Positions 13,741 to 26,559 of a stretch of DNA of 64,000 nt are shown here, one piece after another (position 1 is the stretch's first letter; each line of letters begins with the position of its first letter). This stretch comes from Brachynemurus nebulosus (lineage: Eukaryota; Arthropoda; Insecta; Neuroptera; Myrmeleontidae), in NCBI GenBank assembly GCA_035578155.1, contig JAPWDM010000007.1, positions 38,538,413 to 38,602,412 of the forward strand, read 5' to 3'. The notes under the pieces were generated by a model. The model saw nothing but the letters and a program-made list of their open reading frames with translations, had not been told where the DNA came from and did no database searches. The position numbers and the translations under genes were made by a program.

Positions 13741-13936
13741 TAATTTCAAATGTTATCGAGTGCCTGTGAAACATTATTAATGTCTGGCGGACTTTTGTCC
13801 GTATTTACACACACACCAATATTCATATGTTCAAGATATCAAGTGAACATACGAATATTGGTGTGTGTGTAAATACGGACAAAAGTCCGCCATACATTAA
13901 TAATGTTTCACAGGCACTCGATAACATTTGAAATTA
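13741..13936. repeat. Near-perfect palindrome, 93-bp arms
   Basis: Arms 13741-13833 and 13844-13936 differ at about two positions (AATGTCTGG vs AATGTATGG; ATTCATATG vs ATTCGTATG), around a 10-base centre. A single-strand copy or transcript would form a long hairpin. Probably a foldback transposon; no duplication noticed. Confidence 0.85.
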
Positions 13937-13975
13937 AAAAAAAAAAATTATACACTTACGAAATTTGATACATTT

Positions 13976-14230
13976 CGTCGGCCATCTCACGAATGGTCGT
14001 ATCTCATTTTTCCTGATTTTTCCATTTTTGACGATTTGTGAGCCAGTAATCGAAGTCCAAGTGACAAACGCGTAAACCGTTCATGAATACAGTTTCTAAA
14101 CGGCCAAAACTAGGGATACAACGGTTCGCGAGACTTATCTAAAATGCTGAGTAAATATTGTCGGCGTCGCAACTCAAAATTTGAATAGAGATACGAAAAT
14201 GAGATACGACCATTCGTGAGATGGCCGACG
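13976..14230. mobile_element. MITE with 36-bp terminal inverted repeats, ATTT duplication
   Basis: The left end CGTCGGCCATCTCACGAATG continues to about 14011 and is repeated inverted at the right end (about 14195-14230). ATTT flanks both sides. Non-coding, 255 bp. Confidence 0.75.
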
Positions 14231-14263
14231 ATTTGTTCAGATAACCAACCATATTGATATAAC

Positions 14264-14514
14264 ATATCGCGCGTACTCTTTCTCAACCTCGTATCTGAAA
14301 AGTCCCAATTTTTGGAGACACAAAAAAAAAACGTATTTAAATCTGTGTTTTCATCATTATGAACTTACTTATACTAATTACACCCCTTGATGTTGGTTAC
14401 CTACATATATAAATATATATAGATAAGTATATAAATACAATATTTAATGTTTTTTATGTGTCCTAAAACATGCAGTTTTTGACATACGAGGTTGAGAAAG
14501 AGTACGCGCGATAT
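14264..14514. mobile_element. MITE with 31-bp terminal inverted repeats
   Basis: Left ATATCGCGCGTACTCTTTCT (continuing to 14294) is repeated exactly inverted at 14484-14514. Non-coding. It sits 33 bp from the preceding element. Confidence 0.75.
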
Positions 14515-15573
14515 ATGAAACTATTACGAGTCAAATTGATAACCAATTTTTTTGAAGTCGGTAATACTAGTAATAGAAGAATTGTTGATTTCGTTATTCA
14601 ATTATTGGAAAAATTGAGTTAATTAATGATGGTCCAAATACCCTCATGTGTACATTTAACACAAACAATAAGACCAAAGAACACACAAAATACATATTAA
14701 TACTGCCATTATTTTGTTTGAGTACAAAAAACGATAAGAAGTAAAGGACAATTGACGTGGCGTTGGAGGTTTAATATTGAGAAAACAAGTCAACAATATT
14801 TTTCGGGGAAATACGAACACGTTTACCATCGGGTGGCGCCCACCATGCCACCGGCAACACACAAGAGCACACACAGAACAACACAAAATGATCTTTTGAA
14901 TAATTTGCAAAGTGATGAGAAAGAGAGATATGAGGCGTCGAGACGCAGGCGGACAGATGGTAACGTGCAGAGTGGGGAGTCATCGGGATGTCAATGATAT
15001 ACGAGGAGAAAGTGGTGGTTTAATATACATAACTCTCGTGTTGGTCGCTTTTAAATTTGAAATAAATGAGGTGTTCCCTTCGCCCCCAAACACTGACAAA
15101 ATCCATAAATAACATCGTATTGGTTGGTATGTTGTCGACACCGGCATCACTTGCAGACAACTTTCACAACACACCAAGCTATAATATGTCGCACTACACT
15201 AGTGTACTCTAGTGAGCTAGATTCACTGTTACTTACATACAAAGGTGTGACAGTTATCCACCTTCACAAGGAAGTGGTGGAGATGTCCGAATAAGGGTCG
15301 TTTCTCGTCCATCGTAATCGTCGAGAACAAAATTCGAGTTATAAAAGTGTCTGGTTCAAAGTATGGGCTTTATGGGACTCATTTAGAATTCGTAGCTATA
15401 GAAGTAATAAAACACTTAACGCGTTTTCAATTTTACGACCATTCTCAAACTAAATTGATACTTTTTTTGAGACCTATAATGAAAAAAGTTTTGTGGGAGT
15501 GGAATGATGTCAAACATATTTGAGTTTTAAAATTATCGCCATTTTTAATTTTTGCAAAAATTAGAACAGTTTC

Positions 15574-16272
15574 GGCCGGTTTTACGTTCACATTTAAAGC
15601 CAACTTTAAAACTGATTTTTTATTTTTGGTACTGTTTTACAATCAAATTTAAAGCTCGGTTAGTGTAAAAGTCGACTTTAAATTAAAGTATAAATTATCT
15701 CGACTTTTACTGCATAAAGTCAGCTTTAACATATTTGTTATTGCTAATTATTATCATTGAATTTTGTTTATAAGCATAATTTTTCTATAAAATATTCGTA
15801 CCTTAAATGAATAAAATAAAAATTTTATTTGTTTGCTTATTTTCAATAATATTTTTGGTTATTTTTACGTCTTGGATTAATATCAAACATTCCTTTTGGG
15901 TTAAACTGGCTGAACGATTTCTGGGTTACCCGCGATTTCTTTTATGATTCATTGTATTTATGATAAATTTCTTTTAAAAAGAAATAATGTAGTTTCCTAT
16001 TCCAATTTCACTGGCAGTAGCGAAATGAGTGAAATGAGTTTTTTTTTTGAAATTCAATCATGTTGACATTTTCGTTTCTATAGTTTTTTTTTTTTAAATG
16101 TAAGATTGGCTACGATCATTCATAGTTCGTTTTATCCATGCAACACTTAAAAGTCCTTTAACAAAAGTAAACAGACCTGATCATTGTAAAACAATGCTAA
16201 AAATAAAGTTGACTTCAAATTAAAAGTAGCTTTAGTTAAAGAACTTTTAAAATTATGAACGTAAAACCGGCC
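15574..16272. mobile_element. Inverted-repeat element with internal ACTTTAAA arrays
   Basis: Ends GGCCGGTTTTACGTTCA and TGAACGTAAAACCGGCC are exact inverses. Inside each end are repeated units such as TTTAAAGCCAACTTTAAA and AAAGTCGACTTTAAA (left), and AAGTTGACTTCAAATT (right). No ORF; duplication unclear. Confidence 0.7.
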
Positions 16273-17540
16273 GTTTGGTATTTTTGATTTTTTTTTTAAA
16301 TGAAACTTCGACAGATTAAAAGGTTCCCATCATTTTATGAACACAATTTTTACATACATCACGTGACTTAGAAGAATTTTGAATTTTTTGTGCGTTTTGT
16401 TCAGAGATCCCACTCAGCTCGACGATTGATGGCATACAGATTAATTGGAAAATGGAAATATATATAAATTTTGTTGACATTTTGTTCAACAAAATACAAA
16501 GAAACATAAATACATATCAACATGTCGACGAGCGAAAAATGGCCCTTATCCTTTATATAAATATTGATATATTATTATCACTTCAGCCAATAAATAACGA
16601 AATTATTAAACAGTTCTGTCAATAAATTATGCATATCGAGAATATCAACGCATTAACGCAACCAACCGACCGAACCTTCGGGGCAAACTCAAACTGCCCA
16701 CTTTTTTACAGTATTTCTTGTTGCGCCACTGTATCATTTTATTTAATAAATCACCAGAATTGATTATCGCACTGGCGTGTGTGTGTGTGTAGTCTTAAAT
16801 AATCTCACATTAAAAAAAAAATTATAATTTATAATTTTCAATTCGTATGGAAAATAGCCGTATATGCCAACCTTAGTCGAACCCTCTTCAAATGGATGTG
16901 CTGCTCATTAATGGTCGTAAGCTCAAAATCATTTGGCAAATGAGATAAACAAAAAGCATCAAACCGTTAATGGTGAGATGACCCAAGCAACCGGACCGTA
17001 TTAGTATTGACACACCAGTTCATTCGAACCAGTTCCGAACGTAATTGGAATTGGAGTGCATATTATAAAATTTCTAAATGAAAAATTGTTCATCAAACCG
17101 TAAAAATAATTCTTTCGTGCATGAGTATCTTAAAACACACGACTCACATGCCATCTATGTATTTATTTGTGGTTGTGCGTGTAACTAACTATAAGTGTTT
17201 GTATTGTTTTTCAATTGAAAATAATCCTCAAATATGAATTGAATTTTTTTTTCTCGGAATTTTTCCTTTTTCGTCGACTAGTTATCGATGTCGTGTACAG
17301 CCCAAACGGCATATCTGAACTTCGAAGGATGCGCAGTGTTGCTGTGTTGTTGATCAGCAATTATTTTCGGATATATTATCATATAAAAGTTCAACAAGTG
17401 TGGTCAACGGTGCAAATATGGCCCGCGAACTCAAAAAATTCGACCTGTAAGCCATATCGTCGGTAATCTCGTATTCGTAGAGATAATTTATATTTCAAAT
17501 AATTAATATTGGAAAGGTTTACTTTATGAAAATCCATATT

Positions 17541-17742
17541 AAAAAACATGGAATCGTTGCTTTGTCACTTTTCACAACAAAAATCGTATAAATACGAGTC
17601 GACTTTCGGCCATTACGCCATCATCAGGTGAAATACACATCTTGAGTTGTTTTTCACCTGATGATGGCGTAATGGCCGAAAGTCGATTCGTGTTTGTACG
17701 ATTTTTGTTGTGAAAAGTGACAAAGCAACGATCCCATGTTTT
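17541..17742. repeat. Near-perfect palindrome, about 91-bp arms
   Basis: Left arm 17541-17632 (AAAAACATGG..CGTTGCTTTGTCAC..CATCATCAGGTG) is inverted at 17651-17742 with a few mismatches (for example ATAAATACGAG vs CAAACACGAAT). Foldback type, no ORF. Confidence 0.85.
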
Positions 17743-18517
17743 TTAATTTATATTTCGTATATGAGTCCTACATCGACTTTATATTGTTTTCCGTCATTTG
17801 ACTTAACACGCCCAAACACAGCTTAAGTAACTAAATACAATTATAGTATTTCTGTACTAATTGAACTAGTTTGTAAGAAAGCTTGTGATTCAGTCCAATG
17901 CATATATTTGTTATTTAAAAAGTAGAAAATAAATAATTTTTTTTTTTTTTCGAAAATATATGTGTCGATATTCAATTGAGGGGGGTAGGGAAATTCTTTA
18001 ATATTATATTATCAGTATAATATAGTATTGTGCAAAAAGTTTTCTTTAGAAACTTGAGAATTTTCTCTCGAAAACTACCTATTATATAGATTTTATAATA
18101 ATGATTTTCTATTATATATTGTCATTACTTACTTCGTTACATATATAAGCTTTTGTATTCTCGAAAATAAATACCGTATGTATTGGGTTTATTGCGCATA
18201 AATTCGAACATTAATCCGATCATCGTATATTCATTCCACTCAATGGTATTGTTAAGATGAAACCGTAAATATTACTTGGGAAATTTTCAATTCTTTTCAA
18301 AGTATTAAAGGGAGTGCATCTTTATATTCTCTTTTCTATTTAAACAGCAACGATACCAAACGTTGCATACACATAAATGATTATCGTTCAAGTAATCCTA
18401 ATTGAAATACTATAGTTTTTTCACATATATGCATTTCAAAAAAAAAAAAAAAAAAAAAACATATAGTAGGAGGGAATTGCAAGGAATAACCACGTAAACA
18501 ACATTCAGTGGTATACT

Positions 18518-18678
18518 ACAGCCCAACCAACATAAGGTTGCCGGTCAGATGCGCAAATCAGGGAGTGCGACAACAAGAATCAAACATAAATAATATGTAT
18601 GCATAAAAGTGTGATAAAAGTTGTGTTTTTCTACTGCGCATACAACCCTGATCGGCAGCCTTATGTTGGTTGAGCTGT
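18518..18678. mobile_element. Short inverted-repeat element
   Basis: Left ACAGCCCAACCAACATAAGG and the inverted right end (CCTTATGTTGGTTGAGCTGT) match with few differences; the repeat runs about 30 bases. 161 bp, non-coding. Confidence 0.6.
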
Positions 18679-19260
18679 ATGAATATTTTAATTCAGTCAC
18701 TAGTGCTGTACTTGCACAAAAAAGATTAACACAGAGACTGCGTACACCAACGTGTTAAGCAGGGATTCACGCGGGGTGAATAGGAAAAAAATCGATAATT
18801 TATTGTCATTACTGTAATTAATAGTTTTGTACACAGAACAATAGAAAGAATACAACTATCTCTATTCGGTAACACTCATGAGCATTTCTGAACACATTAG
18901 GCTACTAGGTAGTCATTCATTCGGCCGCACTCGATGCATGTGTTTCAATTGTTGTCATATTGTTACCGTCATATTAACACGGTATACGTACATAATACGT
19001 ACCACAGACATATTATACGTATATACGTATGTAAGATAGATTACCACATTCATACACACAACATCCATCGCACTAATACACACAACTCCGCGTGCACATA
19101 TATAACATATTGGTGGGATATTTTCTATCCTTTGTCGTTACACTAGTTTCAGTAGTATAGAGGTACTAGCGTTCCTTCTGTAATATTCTGTGGTTTTGTA
19201 GTTTAAAGTCGATTATATTTGAGTTTGTCGTAAACTGTTATAATTCGTTTATTTTGTTAT

Positions 19261-19332
19261 GAACACCATATTTCCTTCTCTGTTTTGCAGAATATAAAAA
19301 ATGTACAAAACAGAGAAGGAAATATGGTGTTC
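19261..19332. repeat. Perfect 27-bp hairpin with 18-base loop
   Basis: Arms 19261-19287 and 19306-19332 (GAACACCATATTTCC..TTTTG and its exact inverse). The length suits a miRNA-like or hpRNA hairpin. A perfect stem in a transposon-rich intron is more likely a foldback remnant. Confidence 0.7.
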
Positions 19333-19896
19333 ATATTCTAAACAAAATAAACAAATTATATTAATAAATCCGGGGAAAAAATATGAAAAGTGGTCAGAGA
19401 ATTGTTATAACTTTTTTTTTTGCTCGTCAACTGTATCTGAACTAGTGTTTCACTGATCTAATATGTAATAAAATGGAATGAAAAGATAAAAAGTGTCGAA
19501 ATCCATCCGGTTTTACGGTATCTTTTACACTGTGTGTGTACTTGATGAGTCTGTTTACAAACGTTCCCGTTAAACACCTGGTATATATAAGCATACAATA
19601 TTACGGTAAACATATTACTATACATAGATATTGTGATAAATAATCTCTATTTTAGTTGAAAATTCATTTCTGAAGGATTAAATTTAATGTATATTATGTG
19701 CTACATACATCTATTACCTTATTACACATGTATCTACATAAGTTTCAGAGCCGGGAGAGAGAAATTTCGATATTAAACGATCAAGTGATATAAAGTGATA
19801 TTAATTTATATTACTGGTGTTTATATTAATTCAGTACATGCTTTTAACATTATCTATCTATCTATGGATACGGTGGTGTAGTATCAATTCACATTA

Positions 19897-19940
19897 CCAC
19901 CACCACCACCATCATCACCACCACCACCACCGCCACCACC
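19897..19940. repeat. CAC/CAT trinucleotide microsatellite
   Basis: CCACCACCACCACCATCATC-type repeat of about 44 bases. It can be read as a His run in one frame, but no gene context supports coding. Confidence 0.85.
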
Positions 19941-20089
19941 GTCAGTGTTACCTTGTGTCGCGGATGATTTTGTTTTCCACGTATTTGTTCATTGTTTCAA
20001 TTTTCTCCGATACAAACATATTTTCGTGTAATAGAATCATCGAATACGCGAACTTTTGACTATGTACGCTTTGTATGTCTCATTTGTTC

Positions 20090-20777
20090 AAGAATTATCA
20101 AAAACGGATTTTTACGGAAATATCTCAAAAATACCCCTGTCGTAGCATCCGCATAACATAGCGAATTTCCAAATATTGGGCACGGGCGGAACTCATCTAA
20201 GACCTGTAGTCATTTAAAATAGTATAGCTTTCTAACAGTGAAACAATTTTCAAAATCAGTTCAGTAATAGTTAATTTTTGGCGGTTTTGGGTCCTCAGGT
20301 CCTTAACGAATCTCATTTGGTGTAGCAGATATCCATTTAACAACATATTATTACATAACATAACTATAGTTTTCGATTTTTTTTCTAAGTATGCAAATAT
20401 ATATAAATTATATTTTCTCTCTAAAGGAGGACATCATACAAAAATTTCCTTTTCCATAACTTTTCCATTTATTGTAAAAAAATTCAGCAAATTTCTTAAT
20501 TTTTCTTAAAAGCTAGTTCACTTAGTACAATGTTTTAAAAGCTTATCTTATGCAATTTTTTACGCCCTTTTCGATGGTGTCAAAAAAAATTAAAAAAATT
20601 TTTGAATTCTAGCCAAATTTTCCAAAAAAAAACACTAAAAATGGCTAAAAAACCTACTTCTGGGCATCCGACGTGTCTGGCTAACGAACTTAGCCGAGCC
20701 AGTCCGGATTCCAGCACGCATACCAAATTTCATAAGCATTAAACGTTTCGTTCGAGAGTTATCGTGTACACACATAA

Positions 20778-20835
<58 letters not shown>
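20090..20835. repeat. Old repeat tail ending in (TA)n
   Basis: About 700 bases ending CATACCAAATTTCATAAGCA..GAGAGTTATCGTGTACACAC, a phrase common in 3' tails of insect non-LTR elements, followed by (AT)n at 20782-20835. No RT ORF. The class assignment is tentative. Confidence 0.35.
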
Positions 20836-20837
<2 letters not shown>

Positions 20838-22601
20838 TGAATTTCCAGAATGGAAATTCGCTAAAAGGATTGTTATGAAATAGTTGCTTCTAGAACAGGG
20901 GCGGAGATTCTTAGACTTATTGAAAGAGAAAGTCGATTCATATTACAACTTCCGCATCTGCATTACATTCGCATTAAAATAATACGAATACAAATGTAAT
21001 AGAAATCTATACAGATGTTCCATATATGCGGGCGCGGACGCGGATGCGAATACGGACATCTACAACAACCCCAATCAAAACATTGGAACCCTTATAATTT
21101 CGTCATGTCTATCATATTTTTTAATTTGTAAAAATGGTTACAGTTATTAAACAGTCTGTTTCTTCGTCACTAGAAAAAGAAATTCTTATTTTTAAAAAAA
21201 ATTAATCTTTTAGTAATATTAATAAAACCAGCGAAGGAAAACCTACGGAAAATAGAATGAAAATCTCTAATATGTTTTAATAATTATTAACTCGAGTAAA
21301 TTATGTAATACGAATTGAAACTTTTATTAAATGAAAAGTAAACGATTTTGCCGGTGAACGATACAATGTAAAGATAAACATGGTGCAAAAAAGGAAAATA
21401 AAAACTTTTCACGGGCGTCAAGAGAAGAAAAATGAATATGAAAATGTGTTGTAAGTAATAGTACTTGGGATATATACTAGTATACTAGACGAATATGAAT
21501 ACTATACGGGTTATTACTCGGTGACTAGTTAGTTAAGTCATGACGGCGTCCAAGTTCAGGTGTACAGAATGTTCCGAACACATCCATCAAGTTAAATGAT
21601 CAATTGTTAGGTGTCACGCGATTGATACGTCATTGATTCTTAGAGTCAGTCAGTAAATTAACCTTGATTGTTTTACCATTTACGGTCTCTCAAGATTTCT
21701 TATCGTATTTCACAACTTTTTTTTTTTTTAGAAGTGGTGCCAATTTTTGTGACACCTTGTACCATATATAATATATTGAACGAACGCATGAATTAAATTT
21801 CCTATTCATAATCATCAACTCTATCCACGATTACCTCTGGTTCGGTTAATCTAAAGTAGAGTAATGCACATTACATCGAGAGTTAGCGACGCCGACGCCG
21901 ACGTCGTGTATACACTGCCGTATACGACGCTATTGTTACTGTACACTTCCATGTCAAAATTAAGGTTCCACTGATGGAAATAGAAAATTCCAGTGTCTTG
22001 GTGGGACTAGAAACAGATTCGATTTTTGAAGTCCACACCCAAATTACCTCAGTCCATGACGCCTATTTTGAGAAAAAAGTTTTTTTTTCATTTTTATCAA
22101 AATTAGGCACATAGAACCCAAGTACGGATGCAGGAGAGTCGTCAAGGGGCCATAATTTTAGTTTTTGGCTTGCTATCAAAAATTTCAATATATTTTTTTA
22201 ATTCTAATTTCGGTAGATTTTTTTTAATTTACAATGTCCCAAGCCGTACGAAACCATTTCAAAAAAATGTGACACCCTACTAATTTAAGAACTGAACCGA
22301 ATTTTTATAACGTACTGTACATGTAAGATAATAAAAGGGGTTTTAATTCATTTACTTATTAGCTCGTGTAACGTTGTTATAATTTTTTACACTTCATTAA
22401 TAGACTCAAAAGACTTTATTTATGTTATTATTAGAAAATTATTCTCGGCCATTCTCGTTACTATAGACTTAACCTAACTTATTAATTATGATTTAATTGA
22501 GTATTAAGATATATTAAGCTTTATCTAATTGCTTACAAAAAAAAAGAAAAAAAAATAGAATAAGAAGTATAATAGTCATTTAAACATTTAAAAATAGCAT
22601 A

Positions 22602-23511
22602 GGGTAAGTGCGGGAGAGATGCCGCAGTAGCCATAGTTCGTCCGTTGATTGATAGATAGCGCTATTAATGGATTATATGTTTAAAATAAGTTACTTATTT
22701 AAGCTGTATATGGTAACATTTATGATTAGTCCATCAGTTTAGTAATTATCCAACTTTTTATTATTGAAAAGTAAGTTTTTTAACATAATATTTTATCAAG
22801 CATTTAATTCATTCGAATTTAAGAATGTATATATCATTGTTTTAATGAAAATGAGTTTTGTTATTAATTTAGGTGTATTTTGAAAGTACTGTATAAAATT
22901 TTAGGTTAGAATTCCGCACTATGCTTCCTATAGCAACATGCGGCATCTATCCCAACAAAAAGGAGAGATGCCGCATTTAAAGTTGGTATAGATGCCGCAT
23001 CATATTACATGTTAAAATCATAGACTTATACCTTAATTATGCAATTTTTTTTGAACTGTAAATTATGCCACGTAAATATAAAAGATCCATTAATGGATCA
23101 GGAAGAGCTCTCATATTAGTGAAGATAACGAAAATAATGATGTTTGGGTGTATATTGAATGTTTTGAAAAATATTCAGAAACAAAAAAAAAGTTGACTGG
23201 TTAAGATATATAAAATGCCAAAAATGGTTACATATGGCATGTATCATGAATGGAGATGTGTGTAAAATACAAAATTTTTAATATGAACTATGCGGCATCT
23301 CTCCCATAGGTGTGGGAGAGACGCCACTTTGCAGGCTCTACAAAAATGTTAATTATGAATCCTTTATGACTCAAAATTTAAAATTATTTATAAATAATTT
23401 TAAAGAACAATGTTTACATTTATTGTGTACCAAATTTCAAATCAATTAAATGTATACTTTAAGAATTATTAAGTGTTTTCAAAATGTGCGGGATCTCTCC
23501 CGCATTCACCC
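22602..23511. mobile_element. TA-flanked pogo-like element with internal GGGAGAGATGCCGC arrays
   Basis: Ends GGGTAAGTGCGGGAGAG and inverse (TCTCCCGCATTCACCC), flanked by TA (22600-22601, 23512-23513), as in Tc1/mariner/pogo. The motif (G)GGAGAGATGCCGCA recurs in both directions at about 22612, 22941, 22966, 22987, 23287, 23309 and 23487. At 23064-23270 is a decayed ORF: start MPRKYKR, then in shifted frames VDWLRYIKCQKWLHMAC, a Cys/His cluster like the C-terminal ends of some pogo-type transposases. The DDE core seems deleted. The class is likely, not certain. Confidence 0.65.
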
Positions 23512-24592
23512 TATTTGTATAAGATTACACCGATTTCACGCTCGTACATCCGAATTCTAACTTCAGGGATAGAAGAAATACCATTTCTCACTTTTTTATT
23601 TTATAATTTGAATTTGTTAGAGGTGACAATTTTTGACCGAGAATAGAACTCTATTGATTTTCATGATAATCGGAAAATAAATGATATAAATTGAATCGGA
23701 ACAACTCATAACACTTCTGTAATATGCTGTTGTTACCATACATACTTGTAGTGCTCTCTATTCTTTAAGTAATTCATTATGTAGCCACCGTAATATGATA
23801 AGTGTCTCTCGAATATGCAATAATATATGTATAATCGGTTTATAAATTATAATATAAATGTTAATATGTTGAAATAAACAATGTTTATTGGTGTTTGAAT
23901 GGTACTACCTCACGGTACAAGAACGCTCAAAATTAGTAGTCCATTACAGTAAATTCCTACTAGAAAGTTAAAAAAAATCCCTAGTGTTCCAGCCACCCGA
24001 AAAATATCTTGAAAATTTCAAGACCTTGAAAAACCGTCAGTAAAAATGTTTTCAGTTAATTTAGAAATGGAAAAACAAAAATATGGTTTTATTTCACAAG
24101 TGAAACAAGGAAAAATTATACCCAATAGTACAATTAATTTTTAATCTATTCAAATATACACTTCATAGGTACACTCGTACATTAAATAAATATGTATATG
24201 TGTATACGTATGCACTCGAAGCTTTGAAATGTACAAAAAGGAAATATGAATTAGCCGAGTCGACTTCGGGACAAGAGAAAATGTGAAGGCTTTTAATCCA
24301 CTCTTTTCATACCAGATCAGTTATCTAGATTATTGCTAATCGGATTGTAAATATAAAAACGATATGTGTCCAAGAATTAAGACACTGGATTAATGTCACT
24401 TTTTAACAGATTTCATAAATGAATTTGACTCGGCATTTAATTTTTTCTGTTTTTGTTGTTATTATTAATTATCGTTTGTTAACTGAAATTCGAAAAACAG
24501 TACATTTTAGTTGTTGCCCAATCGAATTTTACATGAAAGGTTTACAATGAGATGTTATCTAGGATAATGGTACAGACTTTCATTCCACTTAA

Positions 24593-25319
24593 GGGGTTAT
24601 ACCTAGTTGCCAACCCAAAAAAACGAGTGTTTTTAAAAATTTTTTCTGAAGGAACCTTTTATTCAATAAATCTATGGAAAACATATATAGGTAATATATT
24701 TCTTATATTTTAAAATCACATAGTCTTTTTTTTAAAATACAGTATTTTACTGCTCCTGTAGCTGATCTCCTGGAGGTCCTTCAAAAAAAAGTGTCCGGCG
24801 GTGAGCAACATATCTCTGGTTTCGATTATTCGAAATGAAAAATTCAAAGAAAATTCTTTAGTGGAGACATGAATCCGGGTATTAATCGAAGGAATAGTCA
24901 AAATTTTGATTTTTGACAAAATGGCGGCTTTCCCAAAAAAAAGTTCCGATTTTCAAGAAAAATTTCCAATTTTAAGTGGTCTAAAAAATCGAAATAATTG
25001 TTAGAAATTTTATTCCTTCGATTAATACCTGAGGAATATGTTGACAAAGACTGTGTCAAAATTTGAACCCGATCGGTCAAGCCGTTTTGGAGAAATCGTG
25101 CTCACCGACTTTGAAAAGATCATTTTGAGAAAAACGCATTTAAAGTTCCTTTCGCCTACTTTCAACCATACGAAGACGGTCTACGAATACACATATATCT
25201 TCACGAATATTTTTCGGATCGGTTTGAAATTTTCAGAGAATACACTCCATATATAAGTATATTCTGAAAATGTAAAAAAAAAATCGATTTTTTGAAAATT
25301 CTAACTAGGTATAACCCCC
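24593..25319. mobile_element. TTAA-flanked inverted-repeat element (piggyBac-like MITE)
   Basis: Ends GGGGTTATACCTAGTT and AACTAGGTATAACCCCC, flanked by TTAA (24589-24592, 25320-25323). Internal palindromic segments (GATTATTCG, TTAATCGAAGG / CCTTCGATTAAT) recur. Similar starts at 25775 (TTAAGGGGTTATATCC) and 5366 (TTAAGGGGATATTC) may be partial copies. No ORF. Confidence 0.7.
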
Positions 25320-26559
25320 TTAAGGTGATATTCTAGTTTAGCGGATCAGATAAAAAAACAAATCGTTTTGAGAAAAACGCGTTTAACGCTGCCTCACTTA
25401 AATAACTATAACTTCGTAAATATTCTAGAATTTCCTTTTTGGAACATATTCTTAAAGGGTCGAAACTTTAACAGTACGCAAAAAAATCGATTGTTTCAAA
25501 TTTCTAAACTATTGTGCGGTATTGTGCAATGTTATTCAAAACTAGTATTATTATAAATACGTTGAATCAATATGGGCTAACATTGTAGTTTACTACATAT
25601 ATGTCAATATCTACATCAATCAATACAGACTGAATACCCTGAATACGGCAGGATAATTCATAAAATAACTCTCTGGGGTGCTGTGCACAAACAAGAACTT
25701 CCTCTAATTGGCTATTCGATCTCTTTTCAATCAGTCATGAACTAAGCAGCGGTTCAAATTGGACACCATCCATTAAGGGGTTATATCCACTTATATAGAA
25801 GAAAAATAGCAGTATTTCACGTTTTTTTTTAGAAAAAAAAGAAAGTATTGAAAAATTTTACAGTGGAAGTTCCAACCGGTCTTTTTTTGAGATGAATTAC
25901 AAAATTTGAGATGGTAAAGTTGCTTTTGAAGCTAACAGGAATATAGCAGGACATCCTTAAATAAGTTTGGAACAAAATTTATTTTTATCTAAATCTAAAA
26001 GTAAACTTGATTATATTTTTAAATTAAAAATCACTGAACAGGTAAAAAAAATTATTATAAGATATGATTTTCCGTAAAATAAAATGAAAATTTTCATGAA
26101 ACGAAACATCCAAACACACCAATCACCGTTGAAAAAAGGAAATTATCCATCTATATCCAGATTGGTTTTTCATCTTATCAGCCACTCCGTGTATGTATGT
26201 ACGTATCTGCCACTAATCGTATTCTATCGCATTTCTTTGATCTTTTATCTCAAATATATACATAAAATTATACAAGTAAATGAAAGTCCGCATTTCCAAT
26301 CATTCCGACCGAACTTTTTCAATATTTTCACGAAAACTCTCAACTAACAACGTACATACATACTAGGGGCAGGAGGGAGGGGCTCATTCACCGTACAATT
26401 ACAGTGTAACTAACCGCCACATAGGAGTTTCATTTTTTTTTTTTTTACTTAAAACGAACCAAGTAGAAACGAAGACGGATACAAAATAAAGATCATTCGA
26501 GTACTGTCGAGGCTGCTACTTGGTGCTGTTACTAACTTTTCCAATTGCTGTCAGTTCAG

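Noticed and set aside
14752..15112. Overlapping open frames in 14752-15112 and their antisense
   Set aside because: No family resemblance and no splice or promoter context; composition is only mildly GC-richer than the surroundings.
19817..20059. 80-codon frame with a polyhistidine run
   Set aside because: Generated by the CAC/CAT microsatellite; no conserved sequence around it.
20782..20835. (TA)n tract as a replication or regulatory feature
   Set aside because: Ordinary microsatellite at the tail of an old repeat.
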